This document shows positions 13,643 through 21,791 of a stretch of 23,097 nt of DNA, one piece after another. This DNA comes from Indioceanicola sp046045995 (lineage in GTDB: Bacteria > Pseudomonadota > Alphaproteobacteria > Azospirillales > Azospirillaceae). Both the position numbers and the translations under genes were made by a program. Below the pieces are notes generated by a model, which saw only the letters and a list, made by a program, of their open reading frames with translations, was not told where the DNA came from and did not search any database. The DNA is taken from NCBI GenBank assembly GCA_046045995.1, contig JBJOKR010000054.1, forward strand, positions 1 to 23,097, in the 5' to 3' direction. Positions within the stretch are counted from its first letter, which is position 1. Each line of letters begins with the position of its first letter.

Positions 13643-15304
13643 ATGGTGTTCGGCGACCTGCCCCTGGCGGCGGCGGAGGGGGCGATCCTGGCCCATAGCC
13701 TGACCTTGCCGGGATTCACCTTCCGCAAAGGCCGCATCCTGTCCGCCGACGATTTGGCCCGTCTGGCCGCGGCGGGGCTGAAGCAGGTGACCGTGGCGAA
13801 ACCGGGGCCGGAGGATGTGGGGGAGGATCAGGCAGCCGCACGCATCGCCGCCCCCCTGACCGGGCCGGGGATCAGCGCCAGCCCCGCCCATACCGGCCGC
13901 GTCAACCTGCATGCCGACCGGAACGGGGTGTTGGACCTGGACGGGGCGGTGTTGGAAGCGATGAACCAGGTGGATGAGGGGATAACCGTCGCCACCCTTC
14001 CCCCCTATGCCGTCGTCACCGCGGGGCAGATGGTGGCGACGGTGAAGATCATTCCCTTCGCCGTCCCCACATCCGCCGTGACCGCCGTTGAGGCCACCGC
14101 GCAGGCGACCGGGGCCAGTCCCCTGCGGGTCTGCGGCTGGACGGGTCTGCGGGCCGGGCTGGTGCAGACGGTGTTGCCCGGCACCCGCCCGGCGGTGCTG
14201 GACAAGACGGTGGAGGTGACACGACGGCGCCTGGAATCCGTGGGCGCCATCCTGATGAGGGAAATGCGGGTGCCGCATGAGACGCCTTCGGTGGCCGCGG
14301 CGGTGGAGCGGATGCGCGCCGACGGCATCGACCTGTTCCTGCTGATCGGGGCCAGTGCCGTGACCGACCGGCGGGATGTGCTGCCGGCCGGGATCGTCCT
14401 GGCGGGCGGGCAGGTGCTGCACCTGGGCATGCCAGTCGATCCGGGCAATCTGTTGCTGCTGGCCGATCTGGGCGGGGCGCCGGTCCTGGGCCTGCCGGGC
14501 TGCGCCCGCTCGCCCAAGCCGAACGGGGTGGATTGGGTGCTGCAGCGGCTAGCGGCGGGCCTGACCGTCACCCCGCGGGACATCATGGCCATGGGGGTGG
14601 GCGGCCTGCTGACGGAGATTCCGTCCCGCCCCCTGCCCCGGGACAGCGCCCCCGCCCTGTCGCGGGAACCGCGCATCGCCGCCCTGGTGCTGGCGGCCGG
14701 ATTGTCGCGCCGGATGGGGCGGAACAAGCTGCTGGAACATCTCGACGGCCGCCCCCTGGTGGCCCATGCGGTGGCCGCGGCCCGATCGTCACGCGCCGTT
14801 TCCGTCACCCTTGTCACCGGGCACCAGGAGACGGCGGTCGAATCGGCCCTGGCGGCGGCAGGGCTGGACACAGGCATCGCCATCGTCCATGCCGCCGACC
14901 ATGCCCGGGGGCTGAGCGCCTCCCTGAAGGCCGGTCTGAAATCCCTCCCGCCGGAGGTGGATGGAGTCGTCGTGCTGCTGGGGGACATGCCGCTTGTCAC
15001 CGCCGGCCATATCGACAGCCTGATCGCCGCCTTCGACCCCGCCGCGGGGCGCGGCATCTGCGTCCCGACAAATCAGGGGCGGCGGGGCAATCCGGTGCTT
15101 TGGGACCGGCGGCATATCCCCGCCATGCTGGCCCTGTCCGGCGATGCCGGTGCCCGCTCCCTCCTCTCCGCCCTTGTGGCGGAGGTGGGGGAGGTGGCGG
15201 TGGCCGATGACGGGGTGCTGCGCGATGTGGACACGCCGGATGATCTGGCCGAGTTGTCGGAGTTGTCCACCGCCACGCCTGGCCCGCTTGATGCGGGGCG
15301 GTAA
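13643..15304 (+). CDS. Fused molybdopterin-binding / molybdenum cofactor cytidylyltransferase, 553 aa
   Basis: Two domains. Residues 1-335 form a MoeA-like molybdopterin-binding region, with VLEAMNQVDEGITVATLPPY, KTVEVTRRRLESVGAILMRE, DLFLLIGASAVTDRRDVLPAG and LGLPGCARSPKPNGVDWVLQ. Residues 344-540 are a MobA/MocA-like nucleotidyltransferase: LVLAAGLSRRMGRNKLL (348-364) as the nucleotide-binding loop, VVLLGDMPLV (443-452) with the metal-binding aspartate, and DVDTPDDLAEL near the end. Together they would bind molybdopterin and attach CMP, making molybdopterin cytosine dinucleotide, the cofactor form of xanthine oxidase-family enzymes. The XdhC genes directly upstream fit this. It is the last gene of the cluster, convergent with the hydrolase. 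Confidence 0.88.
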   Translation: MVFGDLPLAAAEGAILAHSLTLPGFTFRKGRILSADDLARLAAAGLKQVTVAKPGPEDVGEDQAAARIAAPLTGPGISASPAHTGRVNLHADRNGVLDLDGAVLEAMNQVDEGITVATLPPYAVVTAGQMVATVKIIPFAVPTSAVTAVEATAQATGASPLRVCGWTGLRAGLVQTVLPGTRPAVLDKTVEVTRRRLESVGAILMREMRVPHETPSVAAAVERMRADGIDLFLLIGASAVTDRRDVLPAGIVLAGGQVLHLGMPVDPGNLLLLADLGGAPVLGLPGCARSPKPNGVDWVLQRLAAGLTVTPRDIMAMGVGGLLTEIPSRPLPRDSAPALSREPRIAALVLAAGLSRRMGRNKLLEHLDGRPLVAHAVAAARSSRAVSVTLVTGHQETAVESALAAAGLDTGIAIVHAADHARGLSASLKAGLKSLPPEVDGVVVLLGDMPLVTAGHIDSLIAAFDPAAGRGICVPTNQGRRGNPVLWDRRHIPAMLALSGDAGARSLLSALVAEVGEVAVADDGVLRDVDTPDDLAELSELSTATPGPLDAGR

Positions 15305-15316
15305 CGGCCCGGCCCG

Positions 15317-16186
15317 TCAGGTCGGGACCAGGGCCGTCCCGCCCCGGCGCGGCGCCTGGTCGATGGTGACCGGCCCCGCCCCGTCGCGCCGGTCCAGCCG
15401 CGCCAGCCAGTCCAGCACATGCTCCGCCAACCCGTGCAGCAGCAGGTCGTTATGCCCGGCCCGGGGCAGCCAGACCGGCGTTTTCGGCGCGGGTGCCGCC
15501 GCGAACAGGCGCCGGCCCAGCTCCACCGGCACCACCCGGTCCCTCTCCCCATGGATCACCAGAAGGGGTGCCTGGATATCGGCGATGCGGGACAGGCTGT
15601 CGAACCGGTCCAGCAGCAGCAGGCGGACCGGCAGCACCGGATATGCCCGGGCGGCCACATCGGTGATGCTGGTGAACGGTGCCTCCAGGATCAGCCCCGC
15701 CGCCTTCCGCTCCGTCGCCAGGCGGACGGCGACACCGGTGCCCAGGCTTTCGCCGTACAGCACCAGTTTCCGGCCGGAGATGCCGCGCTGCACCAGCCAG
15801 TCGGCCCAGGCCCAGGCATCGGTGGTCAGGCCCTGTTCCGTCGGCCGGCCGGGATTGCCGCCATACCCGCGATAGCCTGCCAGGAGCACGCCGTATCCCG
15901 CCCCGTGCAGGGCGGTCGCGATCTCCGCCCGGTCGCCGGCATTCCCGGCATTGCCATGGAAATGCAGCACCGTCGGCAGGTCGGGCCTCGCCGCTTCGGC
16001 ATAAAGGCCGGAGAGAACCAACCCATCCGTCGTCTGGACCGATACGGTGCGGAAGGCGGGAAGCCCCACCTCCGCCGGGATGGGGATGCGCTTGTCGGGG
16101 AAGTATTGCAGGTTCCGCTGGATGGCGAAGACCCCGGCACAGACCAGGGCATAGAGTGCTACGACCGCCAGGATCCAACCGATCAT
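15317..16186 (-). CDS. Alpha/beta hydrolase with N-terminal membrane anchor (BEM46/ABHD13-like), 289 aa
   Basis: A probable serine hydrolase. Residues 1-22 are a hydrophobic anchor (MIGWILAVVALYALVCAGVF), then NLQYFPDKRIP, a hallmark of the BEM46-like group. The oxyanion region is LHFHGNAGNAGD (74-85). The nucleophile elbow is GESLGTG with Ser147. The acid is Asp216 in IHGERDRVVP and the base is His245 in PRAGHNDL. The triad is complete. The substrate is unknown; relatives are acyl-ester or thioester hydrolases facing membranes. Its start overlaps the stop of the ABC exporter gene by four bases, so the two are translationally coupled. Confidence 0.88.
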   Translation of the reverse strand: MIGWILAVVALYALVCAGVFAIQRNLQYFPDKRIPIPAEVGLPAFRTVSVQTTDGLVLSGLYAEAARPDLPTVLHFHGNAGNAGDRAEIATALHGAGYGVLLAGYRGYGGNPGRPTEQGLTTDAWAWADWLVQRGISGRKLVLYGESLGTGVAVRLATERKAAGLILEAPFTSITDVAARAYPVLPVRLLLLDRFDSLSRIADIQAPLLVIHGERDRVVPVELGRRLFAAAPAPKTPVWLPRAGHNDLLLHGLAEHVLDWLARLDRRDGAGPVTIDQAPRRGGTALVPT

Positions 16187-18084
16187 GGATGCCCTCCCCC
16201 TGCCGTATCGCCCGTCGCTTCCCCAGCCGCGGCCGCCCCATGCGCCCCAAGCTGGATGGCATGGAAGCGGGCATAGGCGCCACCGGCGGCGATCAACTCC
16301 CCATGGGTTCCCTGCTCCACCACCCGGCCCTGGTCCAGCACATGGATCCGGTCCGCTTCCATGATGGTGGACAGGCGATGGGCGATGACCAGGGTCGTCC
16401 GCCCCCGTTGCAGCCGTTTCAGCGCCTCCTGGATCAGGCGTTCGCTTTCGCTGTCCAGGGCGCTTGTCGCCTCATCCAACAGCAGGATCGGCGCGTTCTT
16501 CAGCATGGCCCGGGCGATGGCGATGCGCTGGCGTTGGCCGCCGGACAGCCTGGCCCCGTTCTCCCCGACCGGGGTGTCATAGCCGTCGGGCAGGGCCATG
16601 ATGAAGTCATGGGCGGCGGCATCGCGGGCGGCCTGGATGATCGCCGCCTCATCCGCATCGGCGCGGCCATAGGCGATGTTGGCCCGGATCGTGTCATCGA
16701 ACAGGGCCGTGTCCTGGCTGACCAGGGCGATGTTGGCGCGCAGGCTGGCCAGCGTCACCTCCCGCACATCCCGCCCGCCGATGGTGACACGGCCGTCCGT
16801 CACGTCATGGAAGCGGGGGATCAGGTTCAGCACGGTGGATTTGCCGGCCCCGCTGCTGCCCACCAGGGCGACCATGCGCCCGGCCGGGATCTCCAGATCC
16901 ACCCGGTCGAGGGCCGGAACCCCCTCCCCATAGCGGAAGGATACGCCGTCGAAACGCACCGGCTGGACCGTAACGGGCAGCACCGCCGCCCCCGGCCGGT
17001 CGGTGATGGTGGGGCGGGTGTCCAGGATCTCCAGCACCCGCTCGGCGGAGGCGAGGCCGATCTGAAGCTGGGCGTTCAGCTTGGTCAGGGCGTTCATGGG
17101 CTGGTAGGCCAGCATGAAGGCGCCGATGAAGCTGACCAGCTCCCCCGCCGTGGCGGTCCCGTCGGCGATGCGCAGCCCGCCATACAGGATGATGGCGACG
17201 ACGACCAGTCCGCTGAACGTCTCATTGATCGGCAGCAGGGAGGAGGAGATGCGGAAACTCTTCACCGCCAGCCGGCGCAGGGACTGGATGGAGCCGGCGG
17301 CCCGCGCCTCCTCATGGGCTTCCATGCCATAGGCCTTCACATGACGTGCACCCAGGAAGGTCTGGCCCAGCAGCGCGGTGAAGGCGCCCAGTTCCCGCTG
17401 GGTCCGCCCCGCCACCCGGCGCAGGCGACGGCCGATCTGGCCCAGCACCACGCCCGCGACGGGGAAGATCAGGAAGGCGATGCAGGCCAGCACCCAGTCG
17501 CGGGCGAACATCACCGCCACCAGGGCGACCAGGGTCAGGCTGTGGCGGATCATCCCCGCCACGCATTCCGCCACCGCCGCCCGCATCTGGGCCACGTCGT
17601 TCACCAGCCGGGACACGAACTCCCCCGAGGCGCGGCCGTGCAGGAAGGCCAGATCGGATCGGACCAGGTGGCCATAGACCTGGGCCTGGATGGTGGCGAC
17701 CACCCCCTGCCCGATCATGTTCACCGTGACCGCGTGCAGGTACATGCCCAGCCCGCGGGCCATGAAGGTGATGAAGACGGCCGCCGCGAAGGGCAGCAGC
17801 CGTCCTTCGTTATCCGGCGTCAGAATGCTGTCCAGCAGGTCCTGGAGGTACCAGGCGATGGCGGCCGTGCTCAGCCCCTCCACCAGGGCCATGCACAGGG
17901 CGAAGGCGAAGCGCCAGCGGTACGGCTTCAGATAGGCGCGGGACAGGCGCTTCAGCAGCGGAACGGTGCCCTGGGGGGCTGGACTGGTCGGCAAGGAGGT
18001 CTGTCCCGGCGCAAAGGGCGGACAAGGCGGTGCCGGCCCTGCATAGCACAGGTGCCGGGCGGCTTCACCCCGGGCGCCATGCAT
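16183..18084 (-). CDS. ABC exporter, MsbA-like fused permease-ATPase half-transporter, 633 aa
   Basis: A half-size exporter that works as a dimer. Residues 1-42 are an unusual Pro-rich lead. The six-helix transmembrane domain spans about 55-330. The ATPase follows: Walker A GSSGAGKS (409-416), Q-loop VSQDTALF, signature LSGGQRQRIAIARAM (513-527), Walker B ILLLDEATSALD (533-544) and the H-loop IAHRLS. It resembles MsbA-type lipid A/lipid flippases more than peptide or drug exporters, but the substrate is not provable from sequence. The ATG at 18084 has AGGGG four bases ahead; some of the Pro-rich lead may be non-native if an internal start is used. It is first gene of a two-gene operon with the hydrolase. 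Confidence 0.88.
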   Translation of the reverse strand: MHGARGEAARHLCYAGPAPPCPPFAPGQTSLPTSPAPQGTVPLLKRLSRAYLKPYRWRFAFALCMALVEGLSTAAIAWYLQDLLDSILTPDNEGRLLPFAAAVFITFMARGLGMYLHAVTVNMIGQGVVATIQAQVYGHLVRSDLAFLHGRASGEFVSRLVNDVAQMRAAVAECVAGMIRHSLTLVALVAVMFARDWVLACIAFLIFPVAGVVLGQIGRRLRRVAGRTQRELGAFTALLGQTFLGARHVKAYGMEAHEEARAAGSIQSLRRLAVKSFRISSSLLPINETFSGLVVVAIILYGGLRIADGTATAGELVSFIGAFMLAYQPMNALTKLNAQLQIGLASAERVLEILDTRPTITDRPGAAVLPVTVQPVRFDGVSFRYGEGVPALDRVDLEIPAGRMVALVGSSGAGKSTVLNLIPRFHDVTDGRVTIGGRDVREVTLASLRANIALVSQDTALFDDTIRANIAYGRADADEAAIIQAARDAAAHDFIMALPDGYDTPVGENGARLSGGQRQRIAIARAMLKNAPILLLDEATSALDSESERLIQEALKRLQRGRTTLVIAHRLSTIMEADRIHVLDQGRVVEQGTHGELIAAGGAYARFHAIQLGAHGAAAAGEATGDTAGGGHP

Positions 18085-18153
18085 GCATCCCCTGCCGTTG
18101 CCCGCGTCCCGCGTGCGGCCCCCCCTTTGCGCGATCCCTTGAACGCCGGACGG

Positions 18154-18178
18154 GGAACATCACGGGCATGTCCCGGTT
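18154..18178 (+). promoter_or_regulatory. Possible EcfG-type (general stress response) promoter of the lipoprotein gene
   Basis: GGAAC (18154-18158) is followed after 16 bases by GGTT (18175-18178). The known alphaproteobacterial EcfG consensus is GGAAC-N16/17-CGTT, so eight of nine fixed positions match. Transcription would start near 18185, leaving about 30 bases before the ATG at 18215. Confidence 0.4.
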
Positions 18179-18214
18179 GAAGGGGTGGACCCAGCCATGG
18201 AAAGGGGCGCGCCC

Positions 18215-18691
18215 ATGCCCAGGACCGCAATCCGTACCGCTGCCGGTATCGCGGCAACGGCCTTGTTCCTGACCGCCTGCGCCCAGCAAGGCGGGCCATC
18301 GAATGAAACGCTGGGCACACTGGGCGGGGCCGCTGGCGGGGCCATCCTGGGGTCCCAGATCGGCGGCGGCAGCGGCCGGACGGCCGCAACCGCCATCGGT
18401 GCCGTGCTGGGCGCCCTGGCGGGCCGTGAACTGGCCCGTCGGATGAGCCCCGATGACCAACAGCGCGCCGTCGCCGCGGAGCGGACGGCCGTCGCCCGGA
18501 ACGAAGCCATCACCTGGAACAGCCCGGAGACCGGGGCCCGGGGCAGCATCGATCCGGTGCGCACCTACACCAACAGCCAAGGTGAGCTGTGCCGGGAATA
18601 CACCCACACGGTCACCATCGACGGGCGCCCGGAAACCGCCCGGGGCACCGCCTGCCAGCAACAGGACGGAACCTGGCGGCTGGCCGCCTGA
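18215..18691 (+). CDS. Glycine-zipper outer-membrane lipoprotein, 17-kDa surface antigen-like, 158 aa
   Basis: A lipoprotein signal peptide ends in the lipobox LTAC with lipidated Cys22. Residues 33-70 form a glycine zipper: LGTLGGAAGGAILGSQIGGG, then AIGAVLGALAGRELARRM. The C-terminal half has the repeat typical of the RT0821/Lpp0805 surface proteins: RNEAITWNSPETGARGSIDP, then TYTNSQGELCREYTHTVTI and RGTACQQQDGTWRL. Such proteins sit in the outer membrane or bind the cell wall. The ATG at 18215 follows GGAAAGGGG (18199-18207) and starts a correct signal peptide; upstream starts at 18185 (GTG) and 18197 only add a charged lead. A possible stress promoter lies upstream. It precedes the Sel1/peptidoglycan protein by 67 bases on the same strand. 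Confidence 0.85.
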   Translation: MPRTAIRTAAGIAATALFLTACAQQGGPSNETLGTLGGAAGGAILGSQIGGGSGRTAATAIGAVLGALAGRELARRMSPDDQQRAVAAERTAVARNEAITWNSPETGARGSIDPVRTYTNSQGELCREYTHTVTIDGRPETARGTACQQQDGTWRLAA

Positions 18692-18758
18692 CCCCGCCCT
18701 CGGCCCGCCCGCCGGACCGACGGCGATTCCCCCGTCCCGGGATAGAAAGGAGGAAGCG

Positions 18759-19457
18759 ATGATGATCCAGGCCAAAGGCCGCACGGCCACCCTTCTGACG
18801 CTCGCGGCACTTCTCCTCACCGCCGCTCCGCCCGCGGTCGCGGCGGTGGAGGACGGGATCAGCGCCTATCAGGCGAAGGAGTTCGAGGCGGCGATCGCCG
18901 AGCTGAAACCCCTGGCCGACCAGGGGAACCCCCAGGCCCAATACTATGTGGGCGGGATGTACGCCCATGGCGAAGGCACATTGCGCAACTACTCCATGGC
19001 CCACACCTACCTGACCCTGGCCGCGAACCAGGGGATGACGGAGGCGTTGCAGGTGAAGGGCGAGATTTCCAACCGCATGAGCCAGCGGGACATCGTGGAA
19101 TCGCTGCAACGCCAGAATGAGATGCTGCTGGCCCAGCAGGCCGGCGTGCAGGAAGCGCTGACAGACGGAAACCAGGTCGCGACCAGCCGGCAGAGGCGTG
19201 ATGAGGAGGTGGCCGTCGCCACCACCGGATCGACCGACACCCGGGATGACATCGCCGGCATGGACCAGCGCACGATCACCCGCAACATCCAGCAGGAACT
19301 GAACCGCTTAGGCTACAGCGCCGGAACGCCGGATGGTCTGTCCGGTCCCTCCACCCGCACGGCGATCCAGGCCTATCAGCGGGATACCGGGCTGGAAACC
19401 GACGGCGAGGTGTCGGCCGATCTCCTCCGCGCCTTGCGTGCGGCCCGGCCGGGGTGA
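18759..19457 (+). CDS. Exported Sel1-repeat and peptidoglycan-binding protein, 232 aa
   Basis: Residues 1-29 are a signal peptide ending PPAVAA. Residues 30-104 hold Sel1-type helical repeats (AYQAKEFEAAIAELKPLADQ, NPQAQYYVGGMYAHGEG, NYSMAHTYLTLAANQG). Residues 105-170 are a Gln-rich, probably coiled-coil linker. Residues 174-228 are a PG_binding_1 domain (NIQQELNRLGYSAGTPDGLS, then STRTAIQAYQRDTGL). It is likely a periplasmic wall-associated scaffold. An excellent AAAGGAGG lies five bases before the ATG at 18759. It is probably co-transcribed with the lipoprotein upstream and convergent with the PilZ gene. Confidence 0.85.
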   Translation: MMIQAKGRTATLLTLAALLLTAAPPAVAAVEDGISAYQAKEFEAAIAELKPLADQGNPQAQYYVGGMYAHGEGTLRNYSMAHTYLTLAANQGMTEALQVKGEISNRMSQRDIVESLQRQNEMLLAQQAGVQEALTDGNQVATSRQRRDEEVAVATTGSTDTRDDIAGMDQRTITRNIQQELNRLGYSAGTPDGLSGPSTRTAIQAYQRDTGLETDGEVSADLLRALRAARPG

Positions 19458-19462
19458 TGGGG

Positions 19463-19483
19463 GAAGCGGCGACCTGCCGCTTC
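19463..19483. terminator. Hairpin between convergent genes, possible bidirectional terminator
   Basis: GAAGCGGC (19463-19470) and GCCGCTTC (19476-19483) form a perfect 8-bp stem with a five-base loop. It begins six bases after the Sel1 gene stop and overlaps the PilZ stop codon. There is no T run on either side, so intrinsic termination is uncertain. Confidence 0.3.
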
Positions 19484-19802
19484 AGCGGGGGCTCTGGCCC
19501 CGCGACCAGCCGGCAATGATGGCGCCGATATTGTCCCGCATGAACTCCACCCCCACCCCGTCCGGGGTGCGGCGAACAATGCGTACCGGTGTCTCGATCG
19601 CCACATTGGGCAGGTTCAGAATCCCCTCCTCCCCGATCTCCGCCGCCAGGGCGGGGGACAGGAAGGCGCCGGAAGGGGACACGTCGCGCATCTGGCATTC
19701 ATAGCGGGCAGGTCCGACGGTCAGGACCACATCCGTATCCACGGCATCGCGCGTGAAGCTGCGCCGGTTCTGCGATATCAATGCCTTGAGCCATGTCAGC
19801 AT
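19482..19802 (-). CDS. PilZ-domain c-di-GMP receptor, 106 aa
   Basis: A single PilZ domain. The c-di-GMP-binding RxxxR motif is RRSFTR (R14 to R18) and the second motif D/NxSxxG is DVSPSG (D40 to G45). VRIVRRTPDGVGVEFM completes the barrel. Both ligand motifs are intact, so binding is expected. Such stand-alone PilZ proteins relay c-di-GMP to motility, polysaccharide or adhesion machinery. The ATG at 19802 is chosen over 19808 because GGGGAGG has seven bases of spacing to it and only one to the other. It lies 66 bases downstream of the receiver-PP2C gene on the same strand, so it may be the last gene of that operon. Confidence 0.87.
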   Translation of the reverse strand: MLTWLKALISQNRRSFTRDAVDTDVVLTVGPARYECQMRDVSPSGAFLSPALAAEIGEEGILNLPNVAIETPVRIVRRTPDGVGVEFMRDNIGAIIAGWSRGQSPR

Positions 19803-19868
19803 GATCATTCCTCCCCTCCCCCGGCCGCTGGGTCCTCACCGGCCGCCGGCCATCGCCTGAACCAATGT

Positions 19869-21056
19869 TCAGGTGCGCGTCACACAGATGGCGGTCAGGT
19901 CATCCGCCAGGGGACGGCACGCCCGCTTGTTGAATTCGGCCAGCAGCCGCTCCATCCGCCCCTCCCCGCCGGCGAAGGCGCCGCACACCAGCGAGACGAG
20001 CCCATCCTCCCCGATCAGGTGGCCGTTCTGGTCCGTCGCCTCCGTCATTGCGTCACTGTAGAGCAGGAGGGAAGCACCGCGCGGGAACGGTACCGTATCG
20101 GCGGTCAGCATGGGGGAATTGGTCACCCCCAGCATCAGCCCGCTGGCATCCAGGAGAGTGGCCTTGCCCTCCTGCACAAGCAGCGGGCTGGGCGCTCCGG
20201 CTGCGGCATAGCTCAAGGTTCCGGCCCGTGTGTCGATGATGCAGTAGATGCAGGTGGCGAATTGCCCGACCGGCAGCAGATCCTTCAGCGGGCGGTTCAG
20301 CATCAAGAGCCATTCCATCGGTTCATAGCCGTGCGGGGGAATGCGCTCCAGCAGCGTATGGAACCGGAAGGTGTTGATGGCGGCCGAAATTCCGTGGCCA
20401 GAGAAATCGGCGACGAGGATGCCGATGCGGGTCGGGTCCAGGTCATAGATCGTCCAGAAATCTCCGCCCAGCTCATCGGACGGTTCGAAATGCCCTTCTA
20501 CCTCCAAGGCATGCTTGGTCCCGATTCCCGCCAGGGTGCGCTTGTCCGGGATCAGAGACAGCTGCATGCTCCGCGCCAGACGCAGATCGCTTTCCAGGCG
20601 GCGGTGGAAATTGGTCAGGTTGCGCAGGAAGAACTGCTTTTCCAGGTGCAGCCGGACCCGGGCCATGCATTCCCCGGGATTGATCGGCTTGGTGATGATG
20701 TCGCTGGCCCCGGCTTCGAAGCTGCGCACCCCCGCCGGATCCGACCCGGGGGAGATCTGCATCAACACCGGCATGTCGGCCCAGCGGGGCGCCTTGCGGA
20801 TTTCCCGGCAGAGCTGAAGCCCGTTCATCCGCGGCATGTCGATGTCCAGGATCACCAGATCGGCCCCGGAGGATTCCAGCTTCGCCAGCCCTTCAACCCC
20901 GTCGGCCGCGAAATCGATCCGTGTCAGCCCCACCCAGGTCAGGAACCGGGCCAGGATGTCGCGACTGAACTTGCTATCATCGACAACGAGGACACGGCAG
21001 TCAGCCAGAGAGATCTGACCGCGCGCACCGATCATGGTCGTGACATCGGCCTGCAT
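19869..21056 (-). CDS. Response regulator with PP2C/SpoIIE-type serine phosphatase output, 395 aa
   Basis: Residues 20-135 are a receiver domain: acidic pair D26-D27 (LVVDDSK), phospho-acceptor D71 (LVILDIDMPRMNG) and K123 (ITKPINPGE). A coiled linker follows, with LARSMQLSLIP (160-170), typical of RsbU-like phosphatases. Residues 190-393 are the PP2C domain, with metal-binding residues D199 (DELGGDFW), D217 (LVADFSGHG), D335 (LYSDAMTEA) and D385-D386 (ADDLTAICV). The domain should dephosphorylate a STAS antagonist under control of receiver phosphorylation. Its likely substrate is encoded two genes upstream. It starts three bases after the kinase gene ends, so they are co-transcribed. Confidence 0.92.
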   Translation of the reverse strand: MQADVTTMIGARGQISLADCRVLVVDDSKFSRDILARFLTWVGLTRIDFAADGVEGLAKLESSGADLVILDIDMPRMNGLQLCREIRKAPRWADMPVLMQISPGSDPAGVRSFEAGASDIITKPINPGECMARVRLHLEKQFFLRNLTNFHRRLESDLRLARSMQLSLIPDKRTLAGIGTKHALEVEGHFEPSDELGGDFWTIYDLDPTRIGILVADFSGHGISAAINTFRFHTLLERIPPHGYEPMEWLLMLNRPLKDLLPVGQFATCIYCIIDTRAGTLSYAAAGAPSPLLVQEGKATLLDASGLMLGVTNSPMLTADTVPFPRGASLLLYSDAMTEATDQNGHLIGEDGLVSLVCGAFAGGEGRMERLLAEFNKRACRPLADDLTAICVTRT

Positions 21057-21059
21057 CGA

Positions 21060-21791
21060 CTACCTGCGGAACCGGAGCGAGACGGACCGACCACCGTCGG
21101 AAAAGGCGATATCCTCCGCGATCTCGCGGATGATCTGCAGGCCCCGGCCAGACTTCGCGTCCAATCGGGCAACGGAAACGTGGTCCGTCACGAACCCACT
21201 TCCCTCATCCATCACGGTGACAGTCAGGTGGTCCGGGCCCCATACGGCCTGGAGCCGGATGCTCCGCGCCGCGATGGTGGGTTGGGACAGCCGGTCCTGC
21301 ACCAGGGTGTAGAACTGGTTGAAGCTGTCCGCCTCCGCCGAAGGCCCGCGATCAATCCCCAGATTGCCGTGGATGATGGCGTTGCTGATGGCCTCATGGA
21401 TCGCCAGTTCCACCTCATGCCGGCGGGAAGGCTCCAGGACGCACCAATCAACCAGCGCATCGCAAAGCAGAACCGCCGTATCCAGGGAGAAAGCTGCCCG
21501 CGTTGTAAGGCTGATCAGCAGACGGTCATAGTCCCGCACGGCCAGTGACGGCATGGCTGCGGGCGGCATGCCTGCATCATCGACCTGAATGAACGCCCAG
21601 GCACCGGTCGCAAACGCTTCCCGCACGGCCTGCGCATCCCCACGGGGCGACAGGACGATGCCTGCCCGATCCCCCCCGGCCAGGGGCAGGCCAAGAGTCT
21701 GGGCCGCCCGGGCAAGCTGTTCGGGCGGCATATCGATCCCGGCCAGGGCGGGACCGCTCGGGTCGGTCAGGGTCGACACGGCGAAGATCAA
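21060..21791 (-). CDS. Anti-sigma-factor-type serine kinase (HATPase, RsbW-like), 243 aa
   Basis: The C-terminal part (about 100-243) is a GHKL ATPase: N-box HEAISNAIIHGN (132-143), G1 DEGSGF (195-200) and G2 SGRGLQII (214-221). This is the RsbW/SpoIIAB class that phosphorylates a STAS protein and holds a partner. Residues 1-95 are an extra region not found in RsbW (TLTDPSGPALAGIDMPPEQL, then AGIVLSPRGD and GAWAFIQVDD); it might be a degenerate receiver-like domain and is unassigned. The start at 21791 overlaps the STAS gene stop by four bases, so the kinase and its presumed substrate are translationally coupled. No sigma factor lies in the window, so the released partner is unknown. Confidence 0.85.
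   Translation of the reverse strand: MIFAVSTLTDPSGPALAGIDMPPEQLARAAQTLGLPLAGGDRAGIVLSPRGDAQAVREAFATGAWAFIQVDDAGMPPAAMPSLAVRDYDRLLISLTTRAAFSLDTAVLLCDALVDWCVLEPSRRHEVELAIHEAISNAIIHGNLGIDRGPSAEADSFNQFYTLVQDRLSQPTIAARSIRLQAVWGPDHLTVTVMDEGSGFVTDHVSVARLDAKSGRGLQIIREIAEDIAFSDGGRSVSLRFRR

Noticed and set aside
12119..14422. A 767-codon open frame on the minus strand across the cox/xdhC region, a size that would fit the missing large subunit
   Set aside because: Its translation is rich in His, Gln, Gly and Arg with no molybdopterin-binding motifs. It is the antisense of well-supported genes, a usual artefact at this GC content.
15679..18180. An 833-codon open frame on the plus strand opposite the ABC exporter and hydrolase
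   Set aside because: It has low-complexity Gly/Gln/His/Arg-rich composition and no domain. The opposite strand has complete ABC and hydrolase motifs.
19857..19872. Short perfect hairpin CTGAAC/GTTCAG over the stop codon of the receiver-PP2C gene
   Set aside because: Only six base pairs and no T run. It is more likely chance and would not separate the PilZ gene from the operon.
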